From NCBI GenBank assembly GCA_020425835.1, contig JAGQRC010000260.1, positions 1 through 5,954 of the forward strand: a stretch of 5,954 nucleotides of DNA, read 5' to 3'. This stretch comes from Planctomycetota bacterium. GTDB taxonomy: Bacteria; Planctomycetota; UBA8108; UBA1146; JAJFFE01. Below are positions 1 to 3,469 of the stretch, piece by piece; the first letter of the stretch is position 1; every line of letters begins with the position of its first letter. The notes beneath the pieces were generated by a model that worked only from the letters and a program-made list of their open reading frames with translations, ran no database searches and was not told the origin of the DNA. The position numbers and the translations under genes were made by a program.

Positions 1-2
1 TC

Positions 3-1583
3 ACTCACCTTCTCGCGCTCAACTTCTCGGGAGCCAGCGGCGATGACCTCGACACCGATGATGATGGCGTGCTCGACATCCTGCCCTGGGACGCCGTGGT
101 CGATCTGATCGCGCTCGTCGAGGAGCCGAACCCGCCGCTCGCCACGGAGTTCCACTACGGTCCGTCGAGCGGGACGTGCGTCGCGGCCGACAACTGCAAC
201 GAGATCGGTCCCGACGCGACCTTCGTTCCGAGTCACGCCAAGCGGTGTTCGGACGGGGGCACCTGGTTCATCAGCGCGTTCGACCCGACCCTCGGGACCG
301 ACACGCCCGGCGCCTCCAACGACTCCGGTCCGGTCGCCTGCGACCTCCAGTGCTTCCCGTTGACCGGACTCGTCTGCGACGCCGACTGCGTCACCGGCAA
401 CCTGGTCCTCTCCTGGGTGAACGGCGGAACGTACACCGACATCACGGTCGAGCTCTTCGACGCGTCGGCCGTCCTGGTCGACTCGATCGCGTTGGCAGGC
501 GATGCCACCACCACCGGCTTCGCGGCCTTGGCCAACGGCGCCTACAGCGTGACCGTGACCGCCAACTGCACCGGGGGGCTCTCCGTCACCGCGAGCTGCA
601 CCTTCAATGTCGCCGTCTACTCCGGTGAGTCGAACATCATCGTCGCTCTCGAGGGAGCGAACGGCGCTGTCGACAGTGTCGGGGCCCTCGCGACCGCGTT
701 CGGCGTTGCGGGCAAGGACTACGTCATCGTGGACTCGCTCGCGTACGCGTGCCTCGACCAGTTGCAGCCGAACGACGTCGTCTGGGTGATGCTCGGGACG
801 TTCCCCAACGAGGCCTCGTTGAGCGAAACCGACGCGCAGGTCTTGATCGCGCTCCTCTCGTCCGGCGTCTCGATCTACATCGAGAGCTCGGACCATTGGG
901 GCTTCGACGACCCGACCTCCTTCCTCGACTACGATGGGGTGGACGGTGGGCTCCTCGACGGAACGGTGATCGCGGACGGAGACGACACGTTCCTCGGCAT
1001 GGTCGGGAGCACCTTCGAGAACGTCGAGCTGGCGGGCGTCGCCGCGAGCTACACCCAGGACAACGCGGCCGGGGATGACTTCACCGACCAACTCGTCCCG
1101 GCCGGCACCGCGTTCTCCAACGACATCCCGGGCGGCAACTCGGGCGTGATCTGGTCCGACGACAGCACGGGTGGCTCGCTGGTCGCGTACGACACCGGGA
1201 TCTACACGAAGAACCTGGATCCCTACGGGGATGTCTTGGCGCAGAGCTGGGAGTTCGGTGGCTACGGCGGCGATCAGACGTCGCTCGCGCAGATCTACGC
1301 CGCTGCGCTGAAGCGCACGACGGGTGGAAGCTGCAACAGCTGCGTCGGTCTGCGTGCGGATGCCAACGCCGATGGCATGATCAACATCGCGGATGCGGTG
1401 TCGATCCTCGGCTTCCTGTTCACCGGGGGCTCGGCACCGGTGCCGTGTCCCGAGGTGGGGGACGTCAATGGCGACGGGCTCCTGAACATCGCCGACGCGG
1501 TTTCCTTGCTCGCGTTCCTGTTCAGTGGCGGGCCGGCTCCGGTCGCACCCGGCTACCCGAGCGCAGAGTGCCTCGATCTCTGA
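3..1583 (+). CDS. Secreted multidomain protein with lamin-tail-like region and C-terminal dockerin repeats (5' end missing)
   Basis: The reading frame is open from the left edge, so the true start and any signal peptide lie outside; 526 residues are visible (numbered from base 3). A GTG at base 69 lies inside the conserved domain and is not the start. Residues ~1-107 contain an Asp-rich stretch, then 'LPWDAVVDLIAL', 'EFHYGPSSG', and end in 'DTPGASND', which resembles bacterial lamin-tail-type domains of extracellular proteins. Residues ~115-205 look like a Cys-containing Ig/fibronectin-type beta sandwich. Residues ~210-440 form an alternating alpha/beta domain (hydrophobic strand 'NIIVAL', then 'VVWVMLGTFPNE' near 260 and 'SIYIESSDHWG' near 290) that I cannot assign. 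Residues 453-510 are two dockerin-type repeats. The overall acidic, Cys-containing composition fits an exported or cell-surface protein; function is unknown. It is convergent with the small minus-strand gene and not linked to the enzyme operon. The coding call is firm, the domain names less so. Confidence 0.88.
   Translation, partial: THLLALNFSGASGDDLDTDDDGVLDILPWDAVVDLIALVEEPNPPLATEFHYGPSSGTCVAADNCNEIGPDATFVPSHAKRCSDGGTWFISAFDPTLGTDTPGASNDSGPVACDLQCFPLTGLVCDADCVTGNLVLSWVNGGTYTDITVELFDASAVLVDSIALAGDATTTGFAALANGAYSVTVTANCTGGLSVTASCTFNVAVYSGESNIIVALEGANGAVDSVGALATAFGVAGKDYVIVDSLAYACLDQLQPNDVVWVMLGTFPNEASLSETDAQVLIALLSSGVSIYIESSDHWGFDDPTSFLDYDGVDGGLLDGTVIADGDDTFLGMVGSTFENVELAGVAASYTQDNAAGDDFTDQLVPAGTAFSNDIPGGNSGVIWSDDSTGGSLVAYDTGIYTKNLDPYGDVLAQSWEFGGYGGDQTSLAQIYAAALKRTTGGSCNSCVGLRADANADGMINIADAVSILGFLFTGGSAPVPCPEVGDVNGDGLLNIADAVSLLAFLFSGGPAPVAPGYPSAECLDL
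1359..1532 (+). repeat. Duplicated dockerin-type calcium-binding repeat within the CDS
   Basis: Two 24-codon units encode residues 453-476 and 487-510 of the visible protein and match at 17 of 24 positions. Both follow DxNxDGxxNxxDA, the EF-hand-like calcium loop of type I dockerins ('DANADGMINIADA' and 'DVNGDGLLNIADA'), then a hydrophobic helix ending in 'FLFTGG' or 'FLFSGG'. In cellulosomes such pairs bind cohesins. In non-cellulosomal bacteria the same repeats occur at the ends of many secreted proteins with unproven partners, so anchoring is inferred here. Confidence 0.85.
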
Positions 1584-1604
1584 TCGAGTTCTGCTGAGGT
1601 GACG

Positions 1605-1637
1605 ACGGCGCGGAGGGGCCTGGCTCCTCTGCGCCGT
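1605..1637. terminator. GC-rich hairpin between convergent genes, probable terminator
   Basis: The arms at 1605-1619 and 1623-1637 pair over 15 positions, including two G-T wobbles when read on the plus strand, with a 3-base loop. The hairpin begins 22 bases after the TGA of the dockerin gene and is followed by a T/C-rich but not pure T run (TTCTCGTTCTCG). The stem is strong while the U tract is poor, so it may stop transcription only partly or with a factor. Its position also allows it to block read-through from the opposing strand. Confidence 0.6.
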
Positions 1638-1742
1638 TCTCGTTCTCGCTCACCGCGATCGCGGGGCGTTCGGGAACGACGTCGCATGTCGGGCGTGGGT
1701 GGGCCTCGGTCGGGGCGGGTTCGAGTTCTCGGCGTCGGGTCT

Positions 1743-1758
1743 CTTCGAGCCCTCGAAG
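1743..1758 (-). terminator. Possible hairpin terminator of the small minus-strand gene
   Basis: CTTCGAG (1743-1749) and CTCGAAG (1752-1758) are perfect inverted repeats separated by two bases. On the minus strand the structure starts about 24 bases after the TGA of the 74-residue gene. No T-rich run follows, so a terminator role rests only on position. The rest of the 1584-1781 gap shows GC-rich sequence without a supportable gene. Confidence 0.3.
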
Positions 1759-1781
1759 GACGCGCGCGCCGCACGCTCGCG

Positions 1782-2006
1782 TCAGACCGTCGGGGCCTCG
1801 GGGTCGACCAGCTCCTCGTATCCGCACTCGCAACGATAGTAGGGTCGACCCGCCGCTCGGAAGCCGAGGACCAGTGCGTCGACGACGGAGACGTGTTCGA
1901 CGACGCCCGGCTCGGTCTCGGCCGGCAGCCAGATGTCCGGCTCACACTCGCACAGCGGACAACTCAGGACGATCGACTCGGCCGCGCTCTGATCGGTACC
2001 CCGCAT
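1782..2006 (-). CDS. Small protein with CxxC and CxC motifs, possible zinc ribbon
   Basis: This 74-residue protein begins MRGTDQSAAES and ends DPEAPTV. Five cysteines form two clusters: C16-P-L-C19-E-C21 and C59-E-C61-G, separated by 37 residues. This pattern fits a small zinc-binding fold in which paired cysteines hold one metal ion. The middle part has a hydrophobic stretch (VVDALVLGF), and both ends are acidic; there is no signal peptide or membrane segment. The ATG at 2004-2006 is chosen because AAGGTGG lies 7 bases ahead of it; longer versions in the same frame would run through the divergent control region and into the regulator gene. It is transcribed away from the TetR gene and shares the intergenic region with it. 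I do not recognise the family. A role as a small metal-binding accessory or regulatory protein is possible but not shown. Confidence 0.68.
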   Translation of the reverse strand: MRGTDQSAAESIVLSCPLCECEPDIWLPAETEPGVVEHVSVVDALVLGFRAAGRPYYRCECGYEELVDPEAPTV

Positions 2007-2013
2007 GGGTCTT

Positions 2014-2020
2014 CCACCTT
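2014..2020 (-). promoter_or_regulatory. Ribosome binding site of the small Cys-rich protein
   Basis: On the minus strand AAGGTGG differs from the AAGGAGG consensus by one base and sits 7 bases before the ATG at 2006. It fixes the start of the 74-residue protein. Confidence 0.65.
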
Positions 2021-2022
2021 TC

Positions 2023-2052
2023 TCTCGGCGAGGCGGTGCTGCCTCGCTGAGA
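2023..2052 (-). promoter_or_regulatory. 12-bp hairpin in the leader of the small Cys-rich gene
   Basis: The arms at 2023-2034 and 2041-2052 pair over 12 positions with a 6-base loop. Read as minus-strand RNA there is one A-C mismatch; read on the plus strand the same position is a G-T wobble. The stem ends two bases before the AAGGTGG ribosome binding site, close enough to influence ribosome loading if the transcript begins upstream of it. No riboswitch class is recognisable. Confidence 0.4.
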
Positions 2053-2108
2053 TCGATATCGGACCTTCGACTTTCGTCCTGTAGCGGCGAGGTTGGAGAT
2101 TCCGGCTC

Positions 2109-2193
2109 CGGGATCTCCCGACCGTGGAAATCCGGAACGTGATGGGGGATCTCCCGCCGCGGGCTGCTCTTGACCTCGGACCGGGATGTCCCG
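2109..2193. promoter_or_regulatory. Three evenly spaced GGGA-NN-TCCC palindromes in the divergent control region
   Basis: CGGGATCTCCCG (2109-2120), GGGGATCTCCCG (2145-2156) and CGGGATGTCCCG (2182-2193) share a GGGA-NN-TCCC core. The first and third have perfect 5-bp arms; the second has 4-bp arms. Their centres are 36 and 37 bp apart. The third lies in the spacer of the candidate regulator promoter. Such repeats suggest binding sites for a dimeric protein able to act on both divergent genes; the protein is unknown. The remaining part of this 200-base gap contains no gene I can support. Confidence 0.5.
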
Positions 2194-2199
2194 TAGCGT
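2170..2199 (+). promoter_or_regulatory. Candidate sigma-70-type promoter for the regulator operon
   Basis: TTGACC (2170-2175) matches the -35 consensus at 5 of 6 bases. After an 18-base spacer comes TAGCGT (2194-2199), only 3 of 6 for the -10 box. Transcription would begin near 2206-2207, at the start codon itself. The weak -10 box and the little-known promoter rules of the inferred lineage keep confidence low. Confidence 0.35.
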
Positions 2200-2215
2200 T
2201 TGAACCGTGGTTCAA
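2200..2215. promoter_or_regulatory. 16-bp palindrome over the TetR-family start codon, probable operator
   Basis: TTGAACCGTGGTTCAA has perfect 7-bp arms around a central GT. It begins directly after the candidate -10 box and contains both the in-frame TGA (2201-2203) and the GTG start (2207-2209) of the regulator gene. TetR-family proteins commonly repress their own genes by binding palindromes of about this size at the promoter, so self-regulation of the operon is the simplest reading. Binding is inferred. Confidence 0.55.
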
Positions 2216-2908
2216 CTCTCATCGGACCGAGTCCGGGCTCGTCGACGCGAGATCCTCCACGCTGCAGCGAACCTCTTTCGAGAGAGGGGTTTCGGGGCGA
2301 CGGGGATGCGAGACGTCGCGGCGGCGTGCGGGATGACGGCCGGCAACCTCTACTACTACTTCCCCTCCAAGAACGACCTCCTCGCGTTTTGCCAGGAGGA
2401 GGCGGTCGGGACACTGTTGCGTTGGGCGACCCACGTGGAATCCCGGAGCGAACTCTCGCTCGAAGATCGCCTGTTTTTCCTGATCGCGGGCCACGTGATC
2501 TGCCTCAACGAGTCCTACCCGGGTTCGTTGGCGCACATGCAGATCGAGGACCTCACTCCCGAGTGGCGAGCGAGGATCGTCTCCGCCCGCGACGAGTACG
2601 AGGCGGTCTGGCGCGACTTGATCCGCCGGGGCACCGAGGAGGGACGCTTCCGAGCGGTCGACCCGAGGGTCACCGCGCTCGGCTTCCTCGGCGCGGTCAA
2701 CTGGACGGTGAAGTGGTATCGCGTGGGGGGAGACCGATCGGCGCGGGAGATCGCCGCCGAGTTCGGTGAGACCTTGGTGCGGGGCATTCTCGCCCGACCC
2801 GAAGCTTGGCGGCCGCCCGAGCGCATCCTTCCCGACGTGAACCTTCTTTCGCCCGACGCGCCCGGCGCCGGCGGCGACGATGACTCCCGAGAAAGAGCGA
2901 AAGCGTGA
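2207..2908 (+). CDS. TetR/AcrR-family transcriptional regulator
   Basis: The 233-residue protein is a cytoplasmic DNA-binding dimer by family. Residues ~10-58 are a typical TetR DNA-binding domain: 'REILHAAANLFRERGFGATGMRDVA', then the helix-turn-helix core 'AAACGMTAGNLYYYFPSK' at 38-55. The rest is the all-helical ligand and dimer domain, with 'NWTVKWYRVGG' near 165 and 'EFGETLVRGIL' near 190. That pattern resembles regulators known to sense CoA thioesters, which would suit the enzyme genes that follow. About 35 C-terminal residues are Pro/Asp-rich and probably disordered. The GTG start is effectively forced: a TGA lies six bases upstream in frame, and the next usable start is inside the helix-turn-helix. 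No good ribosome binding site precedes it. Its last codons overlap the next gene by four bases (GTGA), indicating one operon and coupled translation. The ligand is unknown; a repressor role for this operon is likely. Confidence 0.93.
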   Translation: MVQLSSDRVRARRREILHAAANLFRERGFGATGMRDVAAACGMTAGNLYYYFPSKNDLLAFCQEEAVGTLLRWATHVESRSELSLEDRLFFLIAGHVICLNESYPGSLAHMQIEDLTPEWRARIVSARDEYEAVWRDLIRRGTEEGRFRAVDPRVTALGFLGAVNWTVKWYRVGGDRSAREIAAEFGETLVRGILARPEAWRPPERILPDVNLLSPDAPGAGGDDDSRERAKA

Positions 2909-3468
2909 ACAACACGACCCTGACCCTTCGCGTCAACGGCGAAGAGCGAACGGTGGTCTTCCCGACCCACCACACCCTGCTCGAGGTGCTGCGGGAAGAG
3001 TGCGGGCTGACCGGCACCAAGCACGGGTGCGAGCTCGGCGAGTGCGGAACGTGCACCGTGTTGATCGACGGACGTCCCGTCCTGAGCTGCCTCGTTCTCG
3101 CCGCCGAGATGGAGGGCAGGGAGATCCGGACCGTCGAAGGCATGCAGCACGGCAACACGTTGCATCCGCTCCAGGAGTCGTTCGCTGACCTCGGCTCGGC
3201 GCAGTGCGGCTATTGCACACCCGGCATCCTGATGGCCGCGGAAGCGCTCCTCGCCGAGAACGCGAAGCCGACTCGCGCGGAGATCCAAGAGGCGCTCGCC
3301 GGCAACCTCTGTCGCTGCACCGGCTACATCAAGATCCTCGAAGCGGTCGAGTGGGCCGCTGCCAAGATGCGCGGCGAGGAGACGACACCAGCGCCCGAGC
3401 CGAACTACGGCGCGCCACACGCGCACCAAGAACTGGGCGCGTTGCGGAGCCGGGGAGGACGGGACTGA
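2905..3468 (+). CDS. hcrC: Molybdenum hydroxylase small subunit with two [2Fe-2S] clusters (HcrC-like)
   Basis: The 187-residue protein carries electrons between the molybdenum site and the rest of the enzyme. Residues 5-80 are a plant-ferredoxin-type domain with cluster ligands C42, C47, C50 and C62 ('GCELGECGTC'). Residues 85-160 are the helical [2Fe-2S]-binding domain with C101, C104, C136 and C138 ('QCGYCTPG' and 'GNLCRCTGY'). Q100 is the conserved Gln just before the third cluster cysteine. All eight ligands are present, so it should be functional. The C-terminus extends about 20 residues past the domain. The GTG start overlaps the regulator's stop as GTGA; there is only a weak purine-rich run upstream, so reinitiation after the regulator is probable. 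The small subunits of xanthine dehydrogenase, CO dehydrogenase and 4-hydroxybenzoyl-CoA reductase are alike. The hcrC name is taken from the adjacent HcrA-like gene; the family assignment itself is firm. Confidence 0.95.
   Translation: MNNTTLTLRVNGEERTVVFPTHHTLLEVLREECGLTGTKHGCELGECGTCTVLIDGRPVLSCLVLAAEMEGREIRTVEGMQHGNTLHPLQESFADLGSAQCGYCTPGILMAAEALLAENAKPTRAEIQEALAGNLCRCTGYIKILEAVEWAAAKMRGEETTPAPEPNYGAPHAHQELGALRSRGGRD
3452..3458 (+). promoter_or_regulatory. Ribosome binding site of the large subunit gene
   Basis: GGGGAGG lies within the last codons of the small subunit gene and 11 bases before the ATG at 3470. The spacing is slightly long but the match is strong. It supports the ATG at 3470 over the in-frame ATG at 3479. 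Confidence 0.6.
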
Positions 3469-3469
3469 G

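Noticed and set aside
1599..2084. 161-codon plus-strand frame over the convergent gap and small gene
   Set aside because: It is Arg-rich and low in complexity, starts inside the terminator-like hairpin region, lies antisense to the Cys-motif gene and has no ribosome site.
2120..2131. Second copy of the ACCGTGG core (GACCGTGGAAA) as an extra operator
   Set aside because: Only the central part matches the palindrome at 2200-2215; the outer arms are not symmetric, so it is likely chance.
2109..2193. Regularly spaced repeats as a possible CRISPR array
   Set aside because: The repeats are only 12 bases, with three copies and short spacing; there is no cas gene and the core is palindromic, which fits protein binding sites better.
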